This document shows positions 9,502-18,376 of a stretch of 64,000 nucleotides of DNA, one piece after another. Origin of the DNA: an uncultured Prevotellaceae bacterium. Its GTDB lineage: Bacteria > Bacteroidota > Bacteroidia > Bacteroidales > Bacteroidaceae. The notes under the pieces were generated by a model. The model was not told where the DNA came from. It saw nothing but the letters and a program-made list of their open reading frames with translations, and ran no database searches. Each line of letters starts with the position of its first letter. Position 1 is the stretch's first letter. Location: assembly GCA_900320845.1 (NCBI GenBank), contig ONTS01000006.1:18742-82741 (forward strand), read 5' to 3'. The translations under genes and the position numbers were made by a program.

Positions 9502-10458
9502 ATGAAATATCTGAAAATTATGATGCTGTTTGTTGCAGCCCTTGCGTTTACGGCTTGCGACAACGACGACCCCAGCGGTACAAGCATCTTCGATACCACG
9601 CCTCCCGAGCGCAACGAGTTTGACACGTGGATTCTGAATACATTCACCAAGCCTTACAACATCACCATTCTCTATCGTTACTACGACAGCGAGACCAACA
9701 ACACCTATAACGTTGTTCCTCCTACAGTAGAGAAGGCTAAGGCTATGGCTAACCTCATGAAGTATATGTGGCTTGACGCTTACAATGAGTTGATGGACGA
9801 CGGTGGTCTCTTCATGAAGAAATGGAGTTTCCGCGAGTTCCTGTTCGTCGGTTCTCACCAGTGGCGTTCCAACGGTTCACGCGTATTGGGTACTGCTGAA
9901 GGTGGTCTGAAGGTTACACTCTTCGGTCTCAACAGCCTCGACCTCAACAATCTCCGCATTGTTCAGGATCAACCGTTCCCCGATCACGACGAGAACCCCA
10001 TGGACCTCAATTACTTCTTCTTCCACACCATGCACCACGAGTTCTGCCACATTCTTACTCAGAAGAAGGACTACTCACCCGACTTCCGTACCATCTCCAC
10101 AGCTTGGTATCGTAGTGGTGACTGGATTAACGTAAGAGATCCCGAAGCACCGAAATGGGGCTTCGTTACAGGCTATGCTTCATCTGAGTACAATGAAGAC
10201 TTTGCTGAAATCTATTCTACTTACGTAACCATTACTCCTGAAGCATTCAATGGTATCTACGAAAAGATCGAAGCAGACAAGGAAGTAGACGGTGCCAACG
10301 AAAATGCTAAGAAGCAACTCGAACAGAAAGTTGACCTCGTAAAGAAATACATGAAGGACAACTGGGGTATTGACATGGACAAACTGCGTGACATTGTTCT
10401 CCGTCGTGGTAATGAAATCATGTCTTGGACATACGATGATTTAGTAACCCTCAAATAA
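9502..10458 (+). CDS. Substrate import-associated zinc metallohydrolase lipoprotein
   Basis: A 318-residue lipoprotein (lipobox FTAC near residue 14) carrying a zinc metallopeptidase-type motif HEFCH (about residues 178-182, in the context TMHHEFCHILTQ). The downstream segment SSEYNEDFAEIYS (about 225-238) supplies a glutamate that could be the third zinc ligand of a gluzincin-like site. Proteins of this type are known as companions of SusC/SusD pairs in Bacteroidota, and this one sits 22 nt after susD and 9 nt before the DUF4302 gene. It probably acts at the outer-membrane surface, trimming or holding the imported ligand. Proteolytic activity is inferred from the motif only. Confidence 0.82.
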   Translation: MKYLKIMMLFVAALAFTACDNDDPSGTSIFDTTPPERNEFDTWILNTFTKPYNITILYRYYDSETNNTYNVVPPTVEKAKAMANLMKYMWLDAYNELMDDGGLFMKKWSFREFLFVGSHQWRSNGSRVLGTAEGGLKVTLFGLNSLDLNNLRIVQDQPFPDHDENPMDLNYFFFHTMHHEFCHILTQKKDYSPDFRTISTAWYRSGDWINVRDPEAPKWGFVTGYASSEYNEDFAEIYSTYVTITPEAFNGIYEKIEADKEVDGANENAKKQLEQKVDLVKKYMKDNWGIDMDKLRDIVLRRGNEIMSWTYDDLVTLK

Positions 10459-10467
10459 CCACAGAGT

Positions 10468-11772
10468 ATGAAAAATCTTAAATATTTAGCATTAATTGCT
10501 GCCGTATTTGCACTCGGCGCTTGCTCATACACTATGGATGAGAAGTTCGATACCGATGCATCACATCGCGCTGAGAAAGCTATGGAAGAGTATGCACAGA
10601 CTCTGAAGTCTGCTCCGAACGGATGGATTGTATACTACTTTGCTGACACACAGTATGGTGGTTACAACATGTACCTGAAGTTCGATGGCGACAGTGTTAC
10701 TGCAATGAGCGAAATCTCCTACGACAAACAGGGTGAAGATCGCATGATGACCAGTCACTGGAGACTTGAGCAGAGTGCAGGTATCGTCTTGTCATTCGAC
10801 GAGTACAACAATGTGATTCACTACTTCTCAGATCCCATCAACCCCGATGGTATCGGAAACAGGGGTGAAGGTTTCGAAGGCGACCACGAGTGGCGTATCA
10901 TCAGCTGCACCAGTGAGAAAATCGAACTGCGCGGTAAGAAGCATGACTCAAAGATCGAAATGGTTCCCCTGCCTGACAACTTCACACCGGAATCCTACTT
11001 TGAAGAGCTGAGAAAGGTCATTGCCGAGATGAACGCTTCCAACATCTTCACGACTGTTGGAGAAGACACCATCGCGACCACAAAGAACGCTACCTACAAC
11101 ATGTTCACGTTCGTTGTGCCCCTCGAGAATGGAACAACTCAGACCTATCAGAGACCGTTCATCTACCGCCTCGATGGTATACATCTCTACAGACCGCTCG
11201 AAATCAATGGCCATACCATTACCGGTTTCAAGTTTGAACCTGACGTAGTTAAGTACAACGATTTCAACGACAACGATGTAACGCTCCACCTGGTAGTGAA
11301 GCCCATCAACGAACAGCTTGTTACAAGTGAATGGTATGTACACAGCTATGCAGATCTCGGTTCAGTAGCAGCAGCCATCTGGCAGCCCGTAGTTGAAGCT
11401 ATCTACACTGCTGAGAAGGAAGAATGCGTAGCTACTTCACTGGGTTCATACGGAACACAGCCGAATACCTCCATCTACTTCTGGTATCAGTCTGCAACCT
11501 ACCAATGTATTGCTAAGGCATCCTTCACATACGAAGGCGAAGATGCTATCACCATCAATGCATTCTCAGATGCAGGTGTAAACACCAACTATCCTTACTA
11601 TATCGAATATGGCATGGATAAGATGGCTAACGTCTACAGCGGCACCTTCGACATCGAGTACGACAACCTGAAGGCTCCGACTTACGTGACCCTCAAGGAT
11701 CGTCAGAATGGCAACAAGGTGATCACCCTCAGACAAGGTGGCAAGTCATATCCTTTCGGCTCTCACAACTAA
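10468..11772 (+). CDS. DUF4302-type lipoprotein of the SusCD locus
   Basis: A 434-residue lipoprotein (lipobox ALGAC near residue 18). The N-terminal part (about 30-130) contains AEKAMEEYAQTLKSAPNGW followed by GGYNMYLKFDGD, the pattern I associate with DUF4302 proteins encoded next to SusC/SusD and HExxH lipoproteins. The rest is beta-rich with no catalytic motif visible. It is the last gene before a strong terminator, so the transcription unit is susC-susD-metallohydrolase-DUF4302. Probably a surface-exposed ligand-binding or accessory subunit of the importer; function unproven. Confidence 0.72.
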   Translation: MKNLKYLALIAAVFALGACSYTMDEKFDTDASHRAEKAMEEYAQTLKSAPNGWIVYYFADTQYGGYNMYLKFDGDSVTAMSEISYDKQGEDRMMTSHWRLEQSAGIVLSFDEYNNVIHYFSDPINPDGIGNRGEGFEGDHEWRIISCTSEKIELRGKKHDSKIEMVPLPDNFTPESYFEELRKVIAEMNASNIFTTVGEDTIATTKNATYNMFTFVVPLENGTTQTYQRPFIYRLDGIHLYRPLEINGHTITGFKFEPDVVKYNDFNDNDVTLHLVVKPINEQLVTSEWYVHSYADLGSVAAAIWQPVVEAIYTAEKEECVATSLGSYGTQPNTSIYFWYQSATYQCIAKASFTYEGEDAITINAFSDAGVNTNYPYYIEYGMDKMANVYSGTFDIEYDNLKAPTYVTLKDRQNGNKVITLRQGGKSYPFGSHN

Positions 11773-11820
11773 GCTGAGATAACTGAAGGACAGCCGTTCA
11801 ACGGTATTCCTTCAACACAG

Positions 11821-11857
11821 AAAAAGGTCCGTTCCCATTAGGGAGCGGACTTTTTTT
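11821..11857 (+). terminator. Intrinsic terminator of the SusCD operon
   Basis: GTCCGTTCCC pairs with GGGAGCGGAC (one G-T wobble) across a short ATTA-type loop, followed directly by seven T (11851-11857). It lies about 55 nt after the DUF4302 stop. Confidence 0.88.
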
Positions 11858-11953
11858 GTTAACCCTATACCCCTCACATCCTGGCAATCACTTTTAGGGA
11901 TTTCCCCCTTCACATATAGGGAAACTCACTCGCCTACTGACACATCATCCTCC

Positions 11954-11961
11954 TACCTTTG
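11954..11961 (+). promoter_or_regulatory. -7 box upstream of the barrel protein gene
   Basis: TACCTTTG, a perfect TAnnTTTG match, 43 nt before the ATG at 12005. No TTTG at the -33 distance. Confidence 0.55.
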
Positions 11962-12004
11962 CAGTATCATCATAGTTTCATTCTCCCATTTCAATCTCAA
12001 CACT

Positions 12005-12688
12005 ATGCAATCATTACGTTCCCTCACTCTCCTTGCGCTGCTTGCCCTTTCCGTCGGTGTGGGCAACGCCCAAAGCCGGCACCGGTACACACCACCGCGT
12101 CCCGACTACTCGCGCAACAGCTATAGTGACTTCGGATACCGGTCTCTCGACCATTATTTTGGTATCCGTGTCGGGCTGTCCGCCTCCCATGTCAACTCCG
12201 ACGACAAGTACCTCGACGGCGGCGACACCCAGACCGGTCTCAACGTAGGTGCTGTCGTGGGCGTAGGACTCACCCTACGCGCACCGCTGTATCTTGAGAC
12301 AGGCCTCAGCTACATTGAGAAAGGCGGCAAAGGCACTTTCGACCGCAAGAACTTCACCTACGACCTCAACTACCTTGAGGTACCCGTTCTGCTCAAGTAC
12401 CGCGCACCTGTTGCCAACAACCTCAGCATCGACCCCTTCTTCGGCGGTTATCTCGCCTGCGGCATAGGGGGCAAGATTAAGGACTTCGGCGACCGTAAGG
12501 CAGAGAGCAGCTTCTCAGAAGACAACTTCCGCCGCTTCGACGGTGGACTGCGCCTCGGCGTCGGCGTCAGCTACGACCTGCTCTACGCTGAAGTGGGCTA
12601 CGACATCGGTCTTGCCAACGTGTGCAACGACACCTTCGACACATCACACAACGGATGCTTCTTCGCAAACATCGGTGTCAACTTCTGA
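12005..12688 (+). CDS. Outer-membrane beta-barrel protein (porin-like)
   Basis: A 227-residue secreted protein: signal peptide (to about residue 22, GVGNAQS), a basic, tyrosine-rich linker, then alternating strands with glycine-rich turns (GIRVGLSASHVNSDD; LYLETGLSYIEKGGKG; VPVLLKYRAP) typical of the OMP_b-brl_2 outer-membrane barrel group of Bacteroidota. The C-terminus ends in phenylalanine (NIGVNF), as expected for BAM-assembled barrels. No ligand or partner can be inferred. It stands alone between its own promoter and terminator. Confidence 0.82.
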   Translation: MQSLRSLTLLALLALSVGVGNAQSRHRYTPPRPDYSRNSYSDFGYRSLDHYFGIRVGLSASHVNSDDKYLDGGDTQTGLNVGAVVGVGLTLRAPLYLETGLSYIEKGGKGTFDRKNFTYDLNYLEVPVLLKYRAPVANNLSIDPFFGGYLACGIGGKIKDFGDRKAESSFSEDNFRRFDGGLRLGVGVSYDLLYAEVGYDIGLANVCNDTFDTSHNGCFFANIGVNF

Positions 12689-12710
12689 ACAAGTCAACAA
12701 CACAAAAAAA

Positions 12711-12743
12711 GTGTATCATCCACAACGGATGATGCACTTTTTT
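12711..12743 (+). terminator. Intrinsic terminator after the barrel protein gene
   Basis: GTGTATCATCC pairs with GGATGATGCAC across a five-base loop, followed by TTTTTT. It is flanked by A-rich sequence on the left. Confidence 0.88.
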
Positions 12744-12840
12744 CTTACCTTTACATGCCGAAAGGCTGTCTCACCACCACAGACTGCCCGACACCATTTA
12801 TTACCACATCACATCATTTATTCATTTATCCTCACACACA

Positions 12841-13395
12841 ATGAAAACCATCTACGATTTCAGCGTCAAAGGCCGCAAAGGCGAGCAAGTATCTCTTAAA
12901 GAATATAACGGCGAAGTACTACTCATCGTCAACACCGCCACTAAATGCGGTTTCACTCCACAATATGAAGAATTGGAAAATCTTTACAAGAAATACCGTA
13001 AGGAAGGTTTCGTCGTGCTCGACTTCCCGTGCAACCAGTTCGGTCAGCAGGCTCCTGGCACCGACGAGAGCATCCACGAGTTCTGCAAGCTTAACTTCGG
13101 TACCGAGTTTCCACGCTTCAAGAAGGTAAAAGTCAACGGCGAGGATGCCGAACCGCTCTTCCAGTGGCTGCGCGAAGAGAAGGGATTCGCAGGATGGGAC
13201 ATGGAACATCCCATAGCACACATCCTCGACGACATGCTAACCAAGGCAGATCCCGACTACAAAGAGAAAAACGACATCAAATGGAACTTCACCAAGTTCC
13301 TCATCAACAAGAAAGGACAAGTCGTTGCACGCTACGAACCCACCACAAAAATGGAAGTCATCGAAAAAGCAGTCAAAGAACTGTTGAAGGATTGA
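12841..13395 (+). CDS. Glutathione peroxidase-family thiol peroxidase
   Basis: A 184-residue cytoplasmic peroxidase. The peroxidatic Cys36 lies in NTATKCGFTPQ, and the family motifs DFPCNQFGQQAPGT (residues 61-74) and WNFTKFLI are present; a further cysteine at 82 is a candidate resolving residue. Bacterial members with Cys instead of selenocysteine usually draw electrons from thioredoxin rather than glutathione. That fits the thioredoxin reductase gene 250 nt downstream on the same strand. It reduces hydrogen peroxide and organic or lipid hydroperoxides. Start and length are standard. Confidence 0.93.
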   Translation: MKTIYDFSVKGRKGEQVSLKEYNGEVLLIVNTATKCGFTPQYEELENLYKKYRKEGFVVLDFPCNQFGQQAPGTDESIHEFCKLNFGTEFPRFKKVKVNGEDAEPLFQWLREEKGFAGWDMEHPIAHILDDMLTKADPDYKEKNDIKWNFTKFLINKKGQVVARYEPTTKMEVIEKAVKELLKD

Positions 13396-13426
13396 CATTC
13401 ATTATAATAAACACCTACAGCATCGC

Positions 13427-13518
13427 AAAGGAGCTAACTCCGCACAAAGGAGCAAAACTAACAGTATCTCAAAGAAGCGACACCAACTCCCCACAAAAAA
13501 GTAAGACTAACTGTATCC
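13427..13518. repeat. Degenerate 44/48-bp tandem duplication
   Basis: Unit one (13427-13470) and unit two (13471-13518) share the same order of blocks: AAAGxAGC, then AACTCC, CACAAA, an AAACTAAC/AGACTAAC block and TGTATC/AGTATC. No open frame covers it. It is followed immediately by the CTCTCC...GGAGAG hairpin. Confidence 0.5.
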
Positions 13519-13540
13519 CCTCTCCTCGCAGGGGAGAGCG
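13517..13540. repeat. C-rich/G-rich hairpin element
   Basis: CTCTCC (13520-13525) and GGAGAG (13533-13538) form a hairpin within a CCCCTCTCCTCGCAGGGGAG-type core. A related hairpin of different sequence lies just before murI (47822-47848). Confidence 0.45.
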
Positions 13541-13644
13541 TACAGACAGTATTATCCTTCGGATACCATCAGAAATACTCGTTTAAGTTACAACCACGCG
13601 GCTCATTCCTTTCCAAAGTCAAAAATCCTTAATCACTCACTATA

Positions 13645-14625
13645 ATGGAAAACTCTCAATCAACTATGACCAATTCTCAATTATCCATTTACAACTGCAT
13701 CATCATCGGCAGTGGTCCTGCCGGATATACTGCGGCTATCTATGCTGCGCGTGCTAACCTCAAGCCCGTTGTCTACTGCGGCATGCAGCAGGGCGGACAG
13801 CTCACCACCACAACGACGGTGGAAAACTTCCCTGGCTATCCCGAAGGTGTTGACGGCAATCAGATGATGCTTGACCTGCGACAGCAGGCAGAGCGTTTCG
13901 GTGCCGACCTGCGCGACGGCATCATCACCGCTGTCGACTTCTCACAGCAGCCCTATCGTGTCACCACTGACAGTGGAGATACACTGCAGGCGCACACCGT
14001 CATCATCGCCACAGGCGCCTCCGCCAAATATCTCGGCCTTGCCGACGAGGAGAAATACCGCGGCGAGGGCGTCTCTGCCTGCGCCACCTGCGACGGTTTC
14101 TTCTATCGCAAGCGCACCGTGGCAGTAGTGGGCGGCGGCGACACCGCATGTGAAGAGGCACTCTACCTCGCATCACTCGCCAAGCAGGTCTACCTCTTGG
14201 TGCGAAAGCCGTTCCTGCGTGCCTCCGACGTCATGCAGCAGCGCGTGTTCAACGCAGAAAACATCAAGGTCCTCTTCCGCCACAATGCTGAAGGGCTCTA
14301 CGGCAACAACGGTGTGGAAGGTGTACACCTCGTTGAGGGCAAGGGTGAGTCTGACGAACGCCACTACGACCTGCCCATCGACGGCTTCTTCCTCGCCATA
14401 GGACACAAACCCAACTCCGACATCTTCCGTCCGTGGCTCGACACCGACGACACCGGCTACCTCCTCACCCTCGACGGCACGCCACGCACTAAGCTTCCCG
14501 GCATCTTTGCCGCAGGCGATGTTGCCGACCCGCACTACCGTCAGGCCATCACGGCAGCTGCATCGGGATGTAAAGCCGCCATCGAGGCAGAACGCTACCT
14601 GCGCGAGAAGAATATTGCCGGCTGA
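13645..14625 (+). CDS. trxB: Thioredoxin-disulfide reductase
   Basis: A 326-residue FAD/NADPH flavoenzyme that reduces thioredoxin. FAD motif GSGPAGYTAAIYAAR (about 22-36), redox-active CATC (about 148-151, context SACATCDGFFYRK), NADPH motif VVGGGDTACEEALYLA, and the C-terminal FAD motif FAAGDVADPHYRQ are all present. The first 16 residues (MENSQSTMTNSQLSIY) are an extension beyond the usual start; Met8 (13666) is an alternative. It follows the peroxidase gene, so the pair could form a peroxide-detoxifying electron path. Confidence 0.96.
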   Translation: MENSQSTMTNSQLSIYNCIIIGSGPAGYTAAIYAARANLKPVVYCGMQQGGQLTTTTTVENFPGYPEGVDGNQMMLDLRQQAERFGADLRDGIITAVDFSQQPYRVTTDSGDTLQAHTVIIATGASAKYLGLADEEKYRGEGVSACATCDGFFYRKRTVAVVGGGDTACEEALYLASLAKQVYLLVRKPFLRASDVMQQRVFNAENIKVLFRHNAEGLYGNNGVEGVHLVEGKGESDERHYDLPIDGFFLAIGHKPNSDIFRPWLDTDDTGYLLTLDGTPRTKLPGIFAAGDVADPHYRQAITAAASGCKAAIEAERYLREKNIAG

Positions 14626-14975
14626 CAACGCATGTGCCCGCATGCCATAGAGCTGCGCTGAAACTGCACCGCCCACACCGTAAAAAAGTCTTACACATCC
14701 GCCAATCGGTCAAAACTGTACACACCATGCAGCCTTTGCCGCTTGGTGGACTTTTCTCTTTTACTCCCAAAGCGGTAAAGATCCATCTACTAATCATAGT
14801 GCCTTTGTTAAGCAATCATTATTTCTTTACAGAGCAATCTCGACGAGACTGGTTTGTGAACGTTCTGCTTTAACAAAACAAATAAGCCCCGGCGGTTGTT
14901 CCGTCGGGGCTGTATGATGTATTATAGGGCTTACGTGTGCCTATATGCGGGCAATGTTGCCTTCACATGTTGGCA
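14626..14975. other. Intergenic region between convergent trxB and mutS
   Basis: 350 bases with no supported gene. A 79-codon plus-strand frame exists (from 14634) but has no signal, domain or coding bias. The only clear element is the hairpin at 14885-14911. Confidence 0.6.
14873..14911 (-). terminator. Terminator of the mutS transcript
   Basis: AGCCCCGGCGG (14885-14895) pairs with CCGTCGGGGCT (14901-14911), one wobble. Read on the minus strand, the hairpin is followed by TTATTTGTTTTGTT, a T-rich tail, so it serves the leftward mutS transcript. Confidence 0.75.
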
Positions 14976-17621
14976 TCATCCTTTCACGATACGTTTTATC
15001 TCGTTGAGCTTGTTGAGTGCCTCTATGGGTGTGAGGTTGTCAATGTTGAGCTCCAGTATTTCGTCTCTCACTTGCGAGAGCACGGGGTCGTCTAGCTGGA
15101 AGAAACTCAGCTGCACGCCTTCTCGGCTGTTGGCATCGGGCACGGAGGGCATGTGCATCGCACCCTTCGTACCTTTTCCATCGTCAGAGTCAGAGCGGTT
15201 GTTCTGCTCCAGCTGCTTCAGTATGTCGTTGGCACGCTTCACCACCGTTTTAGGCATGCCAGCCATCTCTGCCACATGAATGCCGAACGAGTGTTCGCTG
15301 CCGCCAGGGAGCAGCTTGCGCAGGAAGATTACCTGTCCGTCGGTCTCACGAACGGCAACATTATAATTGCGTATGTGAGCGAAGTGTTTCTCCATTTCGT
15401 TCAGTTCGTGGTAGTGTGTAGCAAATAGTGTTCGTGCCTTGGCGCGCGGCTGTTCGTGCAGATATTCTACTATTGCCCACGCTATGGAGATACCATCGTA
15501 CGTCGACGTACCTCTTCCCAACTCATCGAAGAGAACGAGAGAGTGGGGCGTCACGTTGTTGAGAATGCTTGCCGCCTCGGTCATCTCCACCATGAATGTC
15601 GACTCGCCCGAAGCGATATTGTCTGAGGCTCCCACACGGGTGAACACCTTGTCTACCAGTCCTATCGTTGCGCTGTCGGCAGGCACGAAGCATCCCATCT
15701 GCGCCATGAGCGTGATGAGTGCCGTCTGTCGGAGCAATGCCGACTTACCAGCCATGTTGGGTCCTGTGATGATGATGATTTGCTGCTTGCTGTTGTCCAG
15801 TAGTATGTCGTTGGGTATGTATGGTTCGTCGGGTGGAAGCTGTGTCTCTATCACCGGATGTCTTCCTCCGCGAATGTCGAGCACGTTTTCTTCGTTGATG
15901 ACGGGTCGCACATAGTGCTGTTGCTGGCTCACCGTTGCGAAGGAGAGCAGGCAGTCGAGCTGTGCCAGCAGCGCAGCGTCAATCTGTATGGCAGCGATAT
16001 ATTCCCTTGCCTCCTCCACGAGTTTGGTGTAGATTTCAGCTTCGAGAGCGTCTATCTTCTGTTCGGCACCGAGTATCTTCTCTTCATACTCCTTCAGTTC
16101 CTGGGTGATGTATCGTTCCGCCTGTGCCAGCGTCTGCTTACGTATCCATGTATTAGGCACGCGGTCGCGGTAAGTGTTGCGCACCTCCAGATAGTAGCCG
16201 AACACGTTGTTGTAGCCTATTTTCAGCGATGATATGCCTGTCTGTTCAGCTTCCTTCTGCTGCATGGTGAGCAGATAGTCCTTTCCGCTGTATGCAATAT
16301 GTCGGAGCTCATCGAGCTGTGCATTGACGTTGTCACGTATGACGCGTCCCTTTCCGAGTGCAGCGGGCGGGTTGGGATCCATGGTGCGCGCTATGCTTTC
16401 GGTGAGTTTGTCGCACGTGTTGAGCTGCCGTGCTATGTCGTTGAGCATGGTGTTGTCGGCTTCGTTGCACGCCTCTCGCACTGGTTTCACTGCCATGAGT
16501 GCCTTTCCGAGCTGCACCATCTCGCGCGGTGCTATGCGTCCTGTAGCAACCTTCGACACCAGTCGTTCGAGGTCTCCCATCTGTGTGAGACTGTCGCTGA
16601 CCAGCGTCCGGAAGTCGGGCTGGCGGAAATAGTAGTCTACGATGTCGAGACGCTCGTTGATGGCGTTGACACTCTTCAGCGGGAAGAGCAACCATCGGTG
16701 TATCAGTCGTGCGCCCATGGGCGTCAGTGTGCGGTCTACGATGTTGAGCAGCGTCGTGCCTGGTCCGCTCTGCATGGGCTGTACCAGCTCTAGTGCGCGG
16801 GTGGTGAAGGTGTCGAGGTGTACAAAGCGTTCCTCTTCTATGCGTGTGAGGGTGCTGATGTGTCTGATGTTGTTGTGCAGTGTCAGCTCAAGGTAATGCA
16901 GTATGGCTCCTGCTGCCACTATACCCTGATGTAGGTGTGCCACGCCGAATCCCTTCAGCGAGCGTATGTGGAAGTGTGTCAACAGCTTTTTGAGTGCCGT
17001 CTGCTCGTTGAACACCCACTCGTCGAGCTCGTATGTCGCCCATTTTCCGGTAAAGTAGCGTTGCACCTGCTGTCGCTCGTCGCGGTTGTAGACCAGCTCT
17101 TTAGGCTGAAAATTGTTGAGCAATCCCTGTATGCTGTCGTAGGAGCCCTCGCTGGTGAGAAACTCTCCCGTGGAGATGTCAAGCAGTGCTATGCCGCATG
17201 CCGTCTTTCCGAAGTGTACGGCAGCCAGGAAGTTATTCTCCTTGTTCTGCAACACGTTGTCGGTCATTGCCACGCCAGGCGTCACCAGCTCGGTGATGCC
17301 GCGTTTGACGAGTTTCTTCGTCAGTTTCGGGTCTTCCAGTTGGTCGCATATAGCCACTCTCTTTCCTGCGCGGATGAGTTTGGGGAGGTAAGTGTCCAGG
17401 GCATGGTAGGGAAATCCTGCCATAGCATCTTGCTTTCCGTTCTTTCCGTTGTTACGTCGTGTGAGCGTTATTCCCAGCAGCTGTGCAGCCTCGATGGCGT
17501 CGTCGCAGTAGGTCTCGTAGAAATCGCCGCACCTGAAAAGCAACAACGCATCGGGATGTTTAGCCTTCAGTGAGAAGAACTGCTGCATCATCGGGGTGAG
17601 GGTGGAAGAAGATTTTGCCAT
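14976..17621 (-). CDS. mutS: DNA mismatch repair protein MutS
   Basis: An 881-residue mismatch sensor ATPase. The N-terminal mismatch-binding domain carries the Phe-x-Glu motif in [13 protein letters not shown] (near residue 32). Connector, lever and clamp domains follow. The C-terminal ABC-type ATPase has Walker [14 protein letters not shown], the signature region [10 protein letters not shown], Walker [17 protein letters not shown] and ATHYHEL. Length is normal for MutS1. The start ATG at 17621 precedes a standard family beginning ([22 protein letters not shown]). It is the last gene of a minus-strand run after the LolD-type ATPase (44-nt gap). Confidence 0.97.
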   Translation of the reverse strand: MAKSSSTLTPMMQQFFSLKAKHPDALLLFRCGDFYETYCDDAIEAAQLLGITLTRRNNGKNGKQDAMAGFPYHALDTYLPKLIRAGKRVAICDQLEDPKLTKKLVKRGITELVTPGVAMTDNVLQNKENNFLAAVHFGKTACGIALLDISTGEFLTSEGSYDSIQGLLNNFQPKELVYNRDERQQVQRYFTGKWATYELDEWVFNEQTALKKLLTHFHIRSLKGFGVAHLHQGIVAAGAILHYLELTLHNNIRHISTLTRIEEERFVHLDTFTTRALELVQPMQSGPGTTLLNIVDRTLTPMGARLIHRWLLFPLKSVNAINERLDIVDYYFRQPDFRTLVSDSLTQMGDLERLVSKVATGRIAPREMVQLGKALMAVKPVREACNEADNTMLNDIARQLNTCDKLTESIARTMDPNPPAALGKGRVIRDNVNAQLDELRHIAYSGKDYLLTMQQKEAEQTGISSLKIGYNNVFGYYLEVRNTYRDRVPNTWIRKQTLAQAERYITQELKEYEEKILGAEQKIDALEAEIYTKLVEEAREYIAAIQIDAALLAQLDCLLSFATVSQQQHYVRPVINEENVLDIRGGRHPVIETQLPPDEPYIPNDILLDNSKQQIIIITGPNMAGKSALLRQTALITLMAQMGCFVPADSATIGLVDKVFTRVGASDNIASGESTFMVEMTEAASILNNVTPHSLVLFDELGRGTSTYDGISIAWAIVEYLHEQPRAKARTLFATHYHELNEMEKHFAHIRNYNVAVRETDGQVIFLRKLLPGGSEHSFGIHVAEMAGMPKTVVKRANDILKQLEQNNRSDSDDGKGTKGAMHMPSVPDANSREGVQLSFFQLDDPVLSQVRDEILELNIDNLTPIEALNKLNEIKRIVKG

Positions 17622-17665
17622 ATTAGGATGATAGATGTATTATGCGTGTGATGGATATGAAGGTG

Positions 17666-18331
17666 TTATAGTGTGGTGAGCGTTTCCACCATTCCGTCAT
17701 TGAGGCGTATGGTTCGGTCAGTTGTCTGTGCCAGTCGCTCGTCGTGGGTGACGATGACGAATGTCTGTCCCATCTCATCTCTGAGTTTGAAGAACAGTCG
17801 GTGCAGTTCCTCCTTGTTGTGTGTATCGAGACTTCCCGACGGCTCGTCAGCCAGTATAACGGAGGGGTTGTTGCACAGGGCTCTTGCCACCGCCACTCGT
17901 TGCTTCTCTCCTCCCGACAGTGCCGAAGGCCTATGTTCGGCACGCCCTGAGAGTTCCATGAATGCCAGCAACTCGTCGGTCCGCTGTTCTGCCTGACGTC
18001 GTGACATGCCTCCAATGAGTGCGGGGAGCATGATGTTCTCGCGTGCCGAAAATTCGGGCAAGAGCTGGTGAAACTGGAATACGAAGCCCAGTTTACGGTT
18101 GCGGAAGTCAGCCAGCTGTCGTCGGTTGAGCGTGGCGATGTCCGTTCCGTCGATGACCACGGAGCCACTGTCGGCACGGTCTAGCGTGCCAATAATTTGC
18201 AGCAGGGTAGTTTTGCCTGCTCCGCTGGGACCTACGATGCTTACCACTTCGCCGGCAGCAACTTGCAGACTGACACCTTTGAGCACTTCCAGCGTGCCGA
18301 AGCTCTTATGAATGTCGTTGACTTGTATCAT
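17666..18331 (-). CDS. lolD: LolD-type ABC transporter ATPase
   Basis: A 221-residue ABC ATPase of the LolD/MacB group: Walker [13 protein letters not shown] (about 34-45), Q-loop [11 protein letters not shown], signature [15 protein letters not shown], Walker [13 protein letters not shown], switch IVTHDERLA. The [18 protein letters not shown] segment and [19 protein letters not shown] are close to LolD, the ATPase that releases lipoproteins from the inner membrane to LolA. The matching permease (LolC/E-like) is not in this window, so an assignment to another MacB-type exporter cannot be excluded. Confidence 0.85.
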   Translation of the reverse strand: MIQVNDIHKSFGTLEVLKGVSLQVAAGEVVSIVGPSGAGKTTLLQIIGTLDRADSGSVVIDGTDIATLNRRQLADFRNRKLGFVFQFHQLLPEFSARENIMLPALIGGMSRRQAEQRTDELLAFMELSGRAEHRPSALSGGEKQRVAVARALCNNPSVILADEPSGSLDTHNKEELHRLFFKLRDEMGQTFVIVTHDERLAQTTDRTIRLNDGMVETLTTL

Positions 18332-18376
18332 GTATGTATTGAGGTTATGTGCGTGAGTTGAGATAGGAATATGCTG

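Noticed and set aside
14634-14873. 79-codon plus-strand frame after trxB
   Set aside because: No signal, domain, promoter or coding bias; treated as intergenic.
16935-17573. 212-codon plus-strand frame opposite mutS
   Set aside because: Antisense to the conserved MutS N-terminal domain; no promoter or motif.
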